The notes: generated by a model from the letters alone, not told the origin. 64,000 nucleotides of DNA from an uncultured Succiniclasticum sp. (GCA_900544275.1 UQUU01000008.1:1-64000); one strand, 5' to 3'; shown: positions 1 to 7,227, counted from the first letter of the stretch. Numbers and translations are program-made.

Positions 1-66
1 AGATGTGACCCGCACATTCATCTGGTTTGTTATTCAGTTTTCAAGGTTCCCTGTCGCTTTCGGCGA
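1..66 (-). other. Leader-like sequence of an rRNA operon running off the left edge
   Basis: Read on the minus strand this stretch carries CTTGAAAACTGAATAAC (about 46-30), a phrase commonly found in Firmicutes rRNA leaders and spacers next to the processing stems. It begins with a small hairpin, GTCGC-loop-GCGAC (53-67), right at the predicted transcript start. No part of 16S or 23S rRNA is inside the window, so the assignment to an rRNA operon rests only on this phrase and on the strong promoter beside it. A tRNA or other stable-RNA operon is the alternative. Confidence 0.5.
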
Positions 67-73
67 CTAAATT

Positions 74-102
74 ATAATAGCACCAAAAAAAGGGGGTGTC
101 AA
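74..102 (-). promoter_or_regulatory. Strong sigma-70-type promoter reading left
   Basis: On the minus strand a consensus -35 TTGACA (97-102) is followed by a 17-nt spacer and -10 TATTAT (74-79). The A-rich tract just upstream (about 108-126 on the plus strand as T-runs) could act as an UP element. The -35 hexamer lies in the loop of a perfect inverted repeat (85-114). It would drive the rRNA-like leader at the left edge. Confidence 0.7.
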
Positions 103-114
103 CCCCCTTTTTTT
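85..114. repeat. Perfect inverted repeat with A/T tails around a -35 box
   Basis: Seven A and five G (85-96), a six-base loop TGTCAA (97-102), then five C and seven T (103-114). By shape it is a bidirectional intrinsic terminator, yet its loop is a consensus -35 hexamer on the minus strand. The right arm overlaps the 22-bp direct repeat that flanks the neighbouring IS remnant. Confidence 0.75.
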
Positions 115-126
115 ATTTTTTGTTTC
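105..126. repeat. 22-bp direct repeat flanking IS30-like remnant, left copy
   Basis: CCC, seven T, A, six T, G, TTT, C. An identical 22-bp copy occurs at 1162-1183 on the other side of the IS30-like remnant. This is most simply a long target-site duplication. Long duplications of inverted-repeat targets are known for some IS30-family elements, IS1630 being the case I recall. Confidence 0.7.
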
Positions 127-255
127 CGCGTAAAATGTAAAAGCAACTTCCCGTTCTCTGGGGATAAGTGGAACTTACTCTTTCACAAAGACTTTATTAA
201 CCAGACACTTTCCGTTATTATTATTTTATGTGCACATGGGGGAAAGGATGTACAC

Positions 256-890
256 ATGAAATGCAAACAGTTATCCTTGGAAGACAGGAAAACCATTCAA
301 TCGGGCATCGAAAACCGACAGTCCAAAACAACCATTGTGCGCCAGTTAGGAAAACACCCCAGCACCATTGCCAAAGAAATACGCCGACACCGTATCTTTA
401 AGCCCCGAAACCGCTTTAATTCTCCCGTTATCTGTACCCAATTCAAGCACTGTAAAAAAACTCGCAGCTGCTGCATGACCTCTTGTCCCAACTACCGGGA
501 ACAAACCTGCCTGGAGAGAGATCGCTCCATCGGCGCCTGCAACCATTGTCCCCACATCAACCGTTGTCGCTTAGATCACTATTTCTACAACGCCGATTCC
601 GCTCACAAAGACTATCTCTTCCTTCTCTCCGATTCCAGACAGGGGAAAACAATCACAACCTCGTCCGAACCATTTTACCCAACGGAAGAAAGCTCGCATC
701 CCTTACCCAAGAGAATCTCAATTTGCTCTTCAGTCACATCAATGCCGTACCCAGAAAAGTCCTGGTTGGGAAAACTCCCTATGAAGTCTTTCGGTTCTTT
801 TATGGCACAACGATTCTCACAAAACTGGGAATTCAACCCATTCCACCGGATGCCGTAACCCTGCAGCCGTTCCTTCTGAAAATAGAATAA
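256..890 (+). pseudogene. IS30-family transposase, internally deleted
   Basis: The reading frame starts at ATG 256 after AAAGGA with the IS30-type N-terminal HTH region (LSLEDRKTIQSGI, then GKHPSTIAKEIRRHR) and a Cys-rich segment. It reads normally to LSDSRQG near 640. From there the IS30 C-terminal sequence (ENNHNLVRTILPNG, then LTQENLNLLFSHINAVPRK and KTPYEVFRFFYG) continues in a different frame to 890. The boundary between DSRQG and ENNH indicates one deletion that removed the DDE catalytic core, roughly half the protein, and put the tail out of frame. It cannot encode an active transposase. Confidence 0.85.
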
Positions 891-1101
891 GTCAGCCTAC
901 CCGCTGACTTATTCCTACCCTTACAGCCCATGTGCACATTCCATAACCTTTTCCCGGAGCAACTGGAACTTACTCTTTCACTTTCGAAAGAAAAGACTTC
1001 TTTTGCTCTGTTTGTTATGCGCAAAACACGAAACTGTAACTTAACTTTACACGAAAAAGAACGTTTTTGCAAGAAAGTAAGCTCACATTTCCCTTGCTAT
1101 A

Positions 1102-1157
1102 TAGAACTTTCTCTTACATATGGAAGTTACTTTTACATCGGGAAATTACTTTTGCAA
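1102..1157 (+). repeat. Three tandem 18-bp units with 19-bp spacing at the IS end
   Basis: Units at 1102-1119, 1121-1138 and 1140-1157 fit TGGAANTTACTYTTACAT. Related copies lie at 169-186 and 964-981, and inverted at 135-152. Regular iterons at an element end suggest transposase binding sites, as in IS21-family or Tn7-like ends. This is inference from spacing only. Confidence 0.6.
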
Positions 1158-1161
1158 TTCA

Positions 1162-1183
1162 CCCTTTTTTTATTTTTTGTTTC
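1162..1183. repeat. 22-bp direct repeat flanking IS30-like remnant, right copy
   Basis: Identical to 105-126, and the right-hand partner of the putative target duplication. The far copy is now separated from the promoter to which the original tract belonged. Confidence 0.7.
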
Positions 1184-1186
1184 GAG

Positions 1187-1249
1187 GTTAATTGTAAAAT
1201 GAAATCGGACATATAAAAAGACAAGCAGGAAACTCTGTAGTAAGATAAA
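1187..1249 (+). mobile_element. Solo left end of a second IS30-like element
   Basis: These 63 bp match 6247-6309, the left end of the IS30-like element at 6247-7209, with two visible mismatches. No transposase sequence follows; the IS256-like end starts about 20 bp later, so this copy was probably cut off by that insertion or by a deletion. The two copies are in direct orientation and bracket the helicase/radical SAM island. Confidence 0.7.
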
Positions 1250-1269
1250 TATGGAGTAAGTTTTTTCCC

Positions 1270-1829
1270 GGTAGTGTCAAGATTTATGCACAAAATTGAT
1301 TGCAGACTTTGATGAACTTGGTTAGGCAACGGAGGTATCGTTCTGTAACGCCTCCAAGTGCTTCATGTTCATGTATTTCTTATTGACCCACTGGGTTCCA
1401 GCCACATGACGCAGCCTAGCACAGACCAGCATCAGCGCCAAGTTGCCATCGGGGAAGCAGCCTGCTGCTTGCGACCGCCTGCGTATTTCCCGATTCAGCC
1501 GCTCAATCACATTGTTCGTCCGAATCCGCATCCTTTCAACCACTGGAAGAAGTGAACCCAACTGGCCTTGACGGGCTTCATTGCGCTCGTAGCGTGCTAC
1601 CTGTGTCGGTTTCTCGGTCTCCTGCTCCAGCAGCCCGTTCAGAGTTTCCTCGACGCTGCCGCGCACCAATTCTTTCAACTGCCCCTTGATAATTTCCTCA
1701 TTGAACTGTACAATTTTCTCAGACATAGCTTCTTACCCCTTTTAGAATGTTTTGGTTTCGTAACCTCATTCTACCAGAGCCTACAGTCTATGTCTTTCTA
1801 TTTTTCAATTTTGCGCAACTTATTATACC
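1270..1829 (-). mobile_element. IS256-like element remnant
   Basis: The element contains a core-deleted IS256-family transposase. The left terminus begins with GGTAGTGTCAAG, typical of IS256-family ends. A partial inverted repeat pairs 1284-1299 (containing CACAAAATTGA) with 1805-1820 (TCAATTTTGCGCAAC). Limits are approximate, and the right end is less well preserved than the left. Confidence 0.65.
1322..1726 (-). pseudogene. IS256-family transposase, in-frame core deletion
   Basis: A 134-codon open frame joins the N-terminus of an IS256/mutator transposase (MSEKIVQFNEEIIKGQLKEL, ending near ARYERNEARQG) directly to its C-terminus (RTNNVIERLNREIRRR, CARLRHVAGTQW, MNMKHLEAL). Family members are about 400 residues, so about two-thirds including the DDE residues is gone, but the frame is intact with no stop. 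It cannot transpose. A product could in principle still bind the element ends through its N-terminal DNA-binding part; that is speculation. Confidence 0.85.
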
Positions 1830-2091
1830 TTATCGCCCACTGCATTCATAAAATCTGCTATGCTGTGGTCATTCCAAAGTTAAAAATCCAAAAGTTAATA
1901 TTTTACCCTATGTAGAAAATTGATCACCCGCCAAACTTATATAAAAAAGACCAGAGCCCATATGTAATTTGTTGTGCGTAGCATAGCAAACTTTATTTGG
2001 GATACTATTGGGACTGTGCGTTACGTACAATTAACTGGATAAATTACATAGTTAAAAAACGCAGTTTAAACCATGCCTTCTTTACTGCGTA
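1830..2091. other. Non-coding AT-rich spacer
   Basis: Between the IS256-like remnant and the helicase stop codon I see no gene, no strong hairpin and no recognisable RNA. The open frames here are short and lack ribosome binding sites. It may contain the degraded right end of the IS256-like element. Confidence 0.5.
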
Positions 2092-4545
2092 TTAGTTGTT
2101 TAGGAGATTTCGTATATCATCCATCGTTATTTTATGAGGCACCTCATGTCCTTCAACTATCTTGTCAAACAGTCTTTTCTTTATTCCTTGTAAATTTTGA
2201 ATTTTTTCTTCTATCGTATCTGCAACTATCAACCTATAGATTATTACTTTATTCTTTTGCCCAATTCTATAGATCCTATCCTCTGCCTGTTTCTCGACCG
2301 CAGGATTCCACCAAGGGTCGTATATTATTGCTGTATCAGCAGATACCAGATTCAGCCCGACGCCCCCTGCTTTTAAGCTTATCAAAAAAATACCGTCTGT
2401 ACTTTTTTCAAACTCATCAACCACTTTTTGGCGATTATTTATATTTCCATCTATATAATAGACATTGAAATGTTTCTTTGTTATTTCTTTATTGATGATT
2501 TCAAGCATCCTCGTAAATCTACTGAAGACAACAACTTTATGATTAGATGAATGCAATTCTGTCAACATCAATACTAATTGTTCCAACTTTGCTGATTCCA
2601 TACATCTATTCATGTTATATTCTCTTGGAAGAAGTTTCGGATGACAACAAACTTCTTGTAAGTATATTAGACCACTTAATGCAATAGAGTTGGATTTCAT
2701 CTCGTATTCATCTGCTTTGCGATTAAGTTCGTACTTAATCAATGTAAGAAGATTGTTGTAAAGCTGTCGTTGTGGTTCATCAAAATTACAATAGATTATT
2801 TGTTCTTCTTTTTCGGGCAAATCGTCTAAAACATCCTTCTTAAATCTTCTTAAAAGAAAAGGATTTGTTAATCGTTTTACTTTTTCTATTATTTGATTTT
2901 CTTCTAATCCGGCAATTATTGTCTTAAATGACAGTGTTGTGGGGTTCGTAATTTTCATCAACTCCCAATACTCCTGAATATTATTCTCCAATGGAGTACC
3001 AGTCATGATAATCTTTGTATTTGCTTGAAGAAGCCTTATCACTCTATAAGCTGTACTCTTTGAATTCTTGATATTCTGGGCTTCATCAATTATTAAATTT
3101 TCAAATTTACATTTATAAAACATATTAACATCTTTTAATAATGTTCCATAAGTCGTAATGATTACCCTATTGTTTCGAGCCTCTATAAAATTTCTATCAG
3201 CACCATGATACACATAGGTGGATATTTGTGGTGAGAACTTCTTAAACTCACGTTTCCAGTTTTCTAATAGTGTTTTAGGGACAACAATTAATGCGTTCGA
3301 ATTCCTTTGGGAGTCATCTGATAAATAGGCAATAATCTGGAGAGTTTTTCCTAATCCCATATCATCGGCAAGACATCCACCAAAACCATTTTTACGTAGT
3401 GAAAGAAGCCATTTTACACCAACTTTCTGATAATTCCGCAATGTATTAAAAAGTTCATGCGACAGTGTTAAAGGAATATTTTGATATTGCGATAGCTCAT
3501 TGTAATCTGAAACTGCTGTTCCGTCAAAATAATTTATAATTTCCAATGCATTGAAAATATCTTTTTTATCAATCCTTAGATTGTTTCCATCTCTCTCAAA
3601 GCCGTTTCTATTTAACCTTTTTAGTCCAGATGGCATAAATAATATTTGTCCATTATATTCAGTCCAATCTTTTTTCTTGCGAAAATTTACCAAGTCGCCC
3701 AAGTTAATATCTATATCACCTGCTTTTACATCACCTTTGACCTCGAACCAATCAATTCCATAACTAACATTAATATTAGAGAAATCAATAATATTAATTT
3801 TCTTTCTTCCATTAGTAAATAAATGAATTCCTTCACGGCTCAACACCTGCATATCATAGGAAATATCCTTTCCACCATATATAAATAAATTCTTTTCACA
3901 GCTTTTCCAGTGACAACTTTTGATTCGTAAAGCCACTTCTCTTTCAAATTTATAATCTCTATATTTTCCCTCATTTTCAAGATATCGATTTTTGGCCTTA
4001 GCTTCGACTATGTCATCTCCATAGTCGAATAGCAATTCAGCTTTGTATTCAGAAGTTGAGATATCTATATAAAATAATGCAACTATTTCTTTTGCTATAT
4101 TTTCATCCTTGTTTACATCATAATTTATATAAAGAGTAGTCTTGTTTTGCAATACTGAAAAATCGTGGATATAAGTTAAGTTTTCAGACTTCATATTTAG
4201 GCATAGTTTCTCTATTTCATACATTGGGCTTTTCCATTCGTTTTTACAAAAAAGACACCCAAAATTAACAAGATTAATTAAAGAAGGGAGACGTGCGACA
4301 GAAAAAATATATTGATATTTACTGATTTGAAGATTGGTAGCATCATTAAATATCTTCTTGACGTTTTGAAGTTCTTCAGAGCTTAAATTGTCTGCATGGG
4401 AAACCGATAACAAATTAACATTTCTTAACTGACCAGAGTATTTCTTGTTTTTCAAATGAGAAATTATTCCTTCGTATGTTTCTATTATCAGTCCTTGCTT
4501 CTTTCGACTTTCGTTAAGATTGATATTAATGATTAAATCAGCCAC
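2092..4545 (-). CDS. SNF2-family DNA-dependent ATPase/helicase
   Basis: 817 residues starting at GTG 4545, with GAGGAG of the preceding gene's last codons as ribosome binding site. The C-terminal half is a complete SNF2 motor: Walker A DDMGLGKT (about residue 395), DEAQ box (IIDEAQNIKNS, about 487), TGTPLENN motif, and the second RecA lobe with FSRFTRMLEI, LKAGGVGLNL and the arginine-bearing EDRIYRIGQ (about 750). The first 370 residues are not a domain I can name; they include a CLFCKNEW cysteine pair near residue 95. SNF2 proteins remodel or translocate on double-stranded DNA. The gene begins 4 nt after the radical SAM gene and is surely cotranscribed with it. Base composition is much more AT-rich than the core genes, suggesting transfer. 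Its role in the operon is unknown. Confidence 0.88.
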   Translation of the reverse strand: MADLIININLNESRKKQGLIIETYEGIISHLKNKKYSGQLRNVNLLSVSHADNLSSEELQNVKKIFNDATNLQISKYQYIFSVARLPSLINLVNFGCLFCKNEWKSPMYEIEKLCLNMKSENLTYIHDFSVLQNKTTLYINYDVNKDENIAKEIVALFYIDISTSEYKAELLFDYGDDIVEAKAKNRYLENEGKYRDYKFEREVALRIKSCHWKSCEKNLFIYGGKDISYDMQVLSREGIHLFTNGRKKINIIDFSNINVSYGIDWFEVKGDVKAGDIDINLGDLVNFRKKKDWTEYNGQILFMPSGLKRLNRNGFERDGNNLRIDKKDIFNALEIINYFDGTAVSDYNELSQYQNIPLTLSHELFNTLRNYQKVGVKWLLSLRKNGFGGCLADDMGLGKTLQIIAYLSDDSQRNSNALIVVPKTLLENWKREFKKFSPQISTYVYHGADRNFIEARNNRVIITTYGTLLKDVNMFYKCKFENLIIDEAQNIKNSKSTAYRVIRLLQANTKIIMTGTPLENNIQEYWELMKITNPTTLSFKTIIAGLEENQIIEKVKRLTNPFLLRRFKKDVLDDLPEKEEQIIYCNFDEPQRQLYNNLLTLIKYELNRKADEYEMKSNSIALSGLIYLQEVCCHPKLLPREYNMNRCMESAKLEQLVLMLTELHSSNHKVVVFSRFTRMLEIINKEITKKHFNVYYIDGNINNRQKVVDEFEKSTDGIFLISLKAGGVGLNLVSADTAIIYDPWWNPAVEKQAEDRIYRIGQKNKVIIYRLIVADTIEEKIQNLQGIKKRLFDKIVEGHEVPHKITMDDIRNLLNN

Positions 4546-4549
4546 TCAA

Positions 4550-5878
4550 TTACTCCTCGTCAATATCTACATAAAAATACTCATTGCTCGAAATCATCTT
4601 TCTATATAGAGACTCTTTTGTACCAGATGGGCAAATTGTTTTCCATGTGCCGACATGGTCATCCGCATTTTTTATTCCTTCATAATTCATTCTACAATCG
4701 CCGCCGCATATATATCTCACTTCACATTTCTGACACGCAGATGAATGATCAACATCAGTAATTAACTTTATTTGATCCGATAAGCTAAGTATCTGAGCAA
4801 ATTTAGTCGTATTAATGTTCCATTTACTTGTGAGCTCATGTATCCTATTACACCAAAAAACATCGCCATTCGCAGCTATAGATATTTCTCCGAAACCACA
4901 ATTTTTATGAATGATATGTTTCTCATAATTTAATGGAAATGTTTCCAAATAATAATTTGGATATAAATATTCTACCAAATTTCGAATCTTTTTTCTGTAT
5001 TTGGTATTCTCTATCTGAGTTTTTCGAATATCCCTTCCATCAAGTAATTCAAGGTTAAAACGTATATAAATATTTGGATATCTTTCTATTATACTTTTAG
5101 CAAAAGGCTTAAAATTTATTACAAATTCATCAAGATTGTCATATAAAGGAGTAACGGCCATAGATGTGCGGACACCAGCTTCACTAAATTTTATTAATGT
5201 CGTCATTGCCTTATCAAACCCATCAAATTGTCTAACCTTGAAGTATGAATCCTTGTCATAGCCATCAATACTAATTTGCACCTCGTCTATTAGAGGAGCA
5301 CATGAATTTATTTCCTTCTCTTTCCATGAGATTCCGTTGGTTAATACAGTGACGCTCAGTCCCAAATCATATGCATATCTTAAAACCGATTTAAAACCTC
5401 TATATACAGTAACCTCTCCCCCAGTAAAAGTTACTCCTTGACCTCCGTTTTTTTTATAGTCCAAAAGAACTTTCTTCCAAACTTCGGGGGACATTTCCTG
5501 TATTTTAATGTCTCCTGCATACATGTAGCAATGTCGACAACGTTCATTACAGTTATTAGTTAAATAAATATATATTCTTTTATCTTCCGACTTCCGAATA
5601 ATTGGATTCTCGAATTGCTTTGCTTCAATCTGCGATAATACACTAATAACTGTGTCCTCTTTGTACCGTTCAAGAACCTCTGCAATACTAGCTCCTGATG
5701 AAAACGCATTGAATACCTGCAATTCCTTATCAGAAAAAACAAGCCAAAGGACGCCTTCAGTATAAATAACAAGATTTTTATCCTCGAATTTTTTAATTAC
5801 AATATTTGACGGGAATTGAAATTTTTTATTTAAATCGACTTCAAATTCAACTTCTTTTTCATCATATAATGGTTCCAT
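4550..5878 (-). CDS. Radical SAM/SPASM peptide-modifying enzyme candidate
   Basis: 442 residues, ATG 5878 after AAGGAG. The N-terminal ~95 residues resemble the PqqD-like peptide-recognition domain seen in RiPP maturases (weak, by pattern only). The radical SAM cluster motif is Cys110-x3-Cys114-x2-Cys117, followed by the SAM-binding TGGE (about 152-155). The C-terminus is a textbook SPASM domain: Cys327, G-x4-Cys343, Cys382-x2-Cys385-x5-Cys391-x3-Cys395 and Cys416, enough for two auxiliary 4Fe-4S clusters. Enzymes with this layout install carbon-carbon or thioether links in ribosomal peptides. A short peptide gene lies just upstream behind an attenuator. The exact chemistry cannot be deduced; an anaerobic sulfatase maturase is less likely because no sulfatase is nearby. 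Confidence 0.85.
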   Translation of the reverse strand: MEPLYDEKEVEFEVDLNKKFQFPSNIVIKKFEDKNLVIYTEGVLWLVFSDKELQVFNAFSSGASIAEVLERYKEDTVISVLSQIEAKQFENPIIRKSEDKRIYIYLTNNCNERCRHCYMYAGDIKIQEMSPEVWKKVLLDYKKNGGQGVTFTGGEVTVYRGFKSVLRYAYDLGLSVTVLTNGISWKEKEINSCAPLIDEVQISIDGYDKDSYFKVRQFDGFDKAMTTLIKFSEAGVRTSMAVTPLYDNLDEFVINFKPFAKSIIERYPNIYIRFNLELLDGRDIRKTQIENTKYRKKIRNLVEYLYPNYYLETFPLNYEKHIIHKNCGFGEISIAANGDVFWCNRIHELTSKWNINTTKFAQILSLSDQIKLITDVDHSSACQKCEVRYICGGDCRMNYEGIKNADDHVGTWKTICPSGTKESLYRKMISSNEYFYVDIDEE

Positions 5879-5888
5879 ATTTCTCCTT

Positions 5889-5919
5889 AAAAAAGTAGCA
5901 CGACTATAGTCGTGCTACT
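5889..5919 (-). terminator. Attenuator/terminator between peptide and radical SAM genes
   Basis: A perfect 12-bp stem with almost no loop (5895-5906 with 5907-5918, one more A-T pair outside) is followed on the minus strand by six T (5894-5889). It sits between the small peptide gene and the radical SAM gene, so it should make the peptide transcript more abundant than the enzyme transcript, as in many RiPP operons. Confidence 0.8.
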
Positions 5920-6013
5920 ATCTGCATTCTCTTTGCCAGTGACTTTTGTCATCTTTTCTGCTCATACAAAAACATGATTCGTGTGAACAATCAACTATCT
6001 AGGTTGCTGTACA
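5918..6013 (-). other. In-frame Cys-rich extension behind stop codons of the peptide gene
   Basis: Directly downstream in the same frame the sequence reads C-T-A-T, a TAG stop, then IVDCSHESCFCM and ...HWQREC-R up to a TAG at 5918-5920, immediately before the attenuator stem. That adds Cys at codon positions 35, 43, 48, 50 and 64. No ribosome binding site precedes the internal ATG at 5965. It could be a decayed core region, a readthrough product or chance. Confidence 0.35.
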
Positions 6014-6115
6014 TTAACTCTGGTTTTTTTCGCAATTCTTAAAGCAATACATTTGATTAACACGAGCACTATTTTTGGCTTTTTTTGTTTTCCATGTTAA
6101 CTTAATAGTTTTCAT
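6014..6115 (-). CDS. 33-residue Lys/Cys peptide, candidate RiPP precursor
   Basis: ATG 6115 is preceded at 8 nt by a perfect AGGAGG, the best ribosome binding site in the AT-rich island. The product starts MKTIKLTWKTKKAK, continues through NSARVNQM and ends with YCFKNC and EKNQS before TAA (6014-6016). It is rich in Lys, has one Trp at position 8 and two Cys at 24 and 28. It has no signal peptide or membrane segment. The position as first gene, the strong translation signal, the attenuator behind it and the radical SAM/SPASM enzyme next to it argue for a modification substrate. I do not recognise the family. The same frame continues after the stop with a Cys-rich stretch. An alternative is a regulatory leader peptide. 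Confidence 0.65.
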   Translation of the reverse strand: MKTIKLTWKTKKAKNSARVNQMYCFKNCEKNQS

Positions 6116-6175
6116 TGCACAATACCTCCTCGTAGACTATCTTAGATTTTTCTCCTGTATAAGTTCAAAAAATCT

Positions 6176-6230
6176 TACTTTATTTTACCACATAGATGCT
6201 TATTATACAATATATTCTGATATCTATAAA
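6176..6230 (-). promoter_or_regulatory. Candidate promoter of the peptide/radical SAM/helicase operon
   Basis: Two overlapping minus-strand candidates are visible: -35 TTTATA (6225-6230), 17 nt, -10 TATAAT (6202-6207); and -35 TTGTAT with -10 TAAAAT 17 nt further on (about 6179-6207). Both lie between the IS30-like end at 6247 and the peptide gene, leaving a leader of 60-80 nt. Confidence 0.5.
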
Positions 6231-6246
6231 AATCCGTATTCTTAAC

Positions 6247-7209
6247 GGTTAATTGTAAAATAAACTCGGACATATAAAAAGACAAGCAGGAAACTCTGTA
6301 GTAAGATAAAGTTGAGTCAACATTTACCAAAAAGGAGAATTCTGCATGCATCAAGCATATTTTACCACAACGCCCCGTTCTTTCCAACACCTGACATCCT
6401 ACCAGCACGGTGAAATTCAGACTCTTCTGGAGCAATGTCTTCCCAAAACCTAAATTGCCAAGCAAGTCGGTATTGCACGCTCCACTCTGTATGAAGAACT
6501 TAGAAAAGGTACCGTAGATCAGCTCCACAGCGACCTGACACACTATCAAAAATACTTCACAGAAACAGGGCAAAGGGTGTATGCATCCCATCAAAAGGCA
6601 TCTCGTAAGCCCTACAAGCTGAAAAAAGCCGTCTTGATTCTCCAGTATTCCAGTATCTTAAAAACGATGTGCTGCAACACAAACGTTCTCCTGACGCCGT
6701 CTGCGGCAGAGCCAAGCGTCAACACACCTTTTCTGTCATGCTATGTACCAAGACCATTTATAACTACATTGCGCTCGGTCTTCTTCCTATCAAGAACATA
6801 AATCTGCCTCTTCGAGTGAGACGCAAGCGCCACACACCGCACGACCGAACGTATCGGCGGTTCTTTGGGGATAGCATCGAGGCTGCCCGAATGCTAGTAA
6901 TGACCGAGAGGCGTTTGGCATTGGGAACTTGATACGGTGGTGGGAAAATGCGTAGCAGGAGAAGTGCTCCTCACGAGAGACACCAATGAAAAGCAGGACT
7001 CGCTGGTACGCCGTTTTCTCCCTAAAGGCAAGGATATGAGTACAGTTTCAGAGTATGTGATACAGAAGATACAAGACTGGAGCAATCAACTCCCACGACG
7101 GCTGCTTGGCTATTGCACACCGGAGGAGCTTTTCCAAGAGCAGATTACCTTGCTTTCATCTGCTACATAATTTCTTGTTTCACTGTCCGATTTGATATTG
7201 CAATTCACC
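6247..7209 (+). mobile_element. IS30-like element remnant with both ends
   Basis: The left end (6247-6275, containing AATTGTAAAATAAACTCGGACA) and the inverted right end (7180-7209, containing TGTCCGATTTGATATTGCAATT) are imperfect inverted repeats of about 27 bp. The enclosed transposase gene is broken. The left 63 bp are duplicated as a solo end at 1187-1249. No clear target duplication is visible. The right end lies 18 nt from the stop codon of the fumarase-like remnant, consistent with insertion just behind a gene. Confidence 0.7.
6346..7170 (+). pseudogene. IS30-family transposase, multiply disrupted
   Basis: It starts at ATG 6346 after AAGGAG (MHQAYFTTTPRSFQHLTSYQ) with an N-terminal HTH (IAKQVGIARSTLYEEL). 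It carries a TAA stop at 6451-6453 and frame changes near 6630-6668 and near 6915. The piece HWELDTVVGK holds the first catalytic Asp of the DDE triad. Soon after VLLTRDTNEKQ the sequence jumps to the C-terminal RFLPKGKDMS, GYCTPEELF region, so the remaining core is deleted. It is clearly non-functional. Confidence 0.85.
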
Positions 7210-7227
7210 TATTTTAACTTTTTTCTT

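Larger units (their letters stand above)
127..1161 (+). mobile_element. IS30-like insertion sequence remnant, catalytic core deleted
   Basis: The element is bounded by identical 22-bp direct repeats (105-126 and 1162-1183). Its outer ends are imperfect inverted repeats: near 135-152 and, inverted, near 1140-1157. Nested inside is a perfect 13-bp inverted repeat (228-240 and 927-939, ATGTGCACATGGG) close to both ends of the transposase gene. An 18-bp direct repeat (169-186 and 964-981) also brackets the gene. The transposase has lost its middle, so the element cannot move by itself. Which repeat pair is the true transposase recognition site cannot be decided from one copy. Confidence 0.7.

Noticed and set aside
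1..60. Partial 16S or 23S rRNA at the left edge
   Set aside because: No conserved rRNA sequence is visible; only leader-like sequence is present.
5918..5965. Second short peptide starting at ATG 5965 (MSRKDDKSHWQ...)
   Set aside because: There is no Shine-Dalgarno sequence before this ATG; it is better viewed as part of the in-frame extension of the first peptide.
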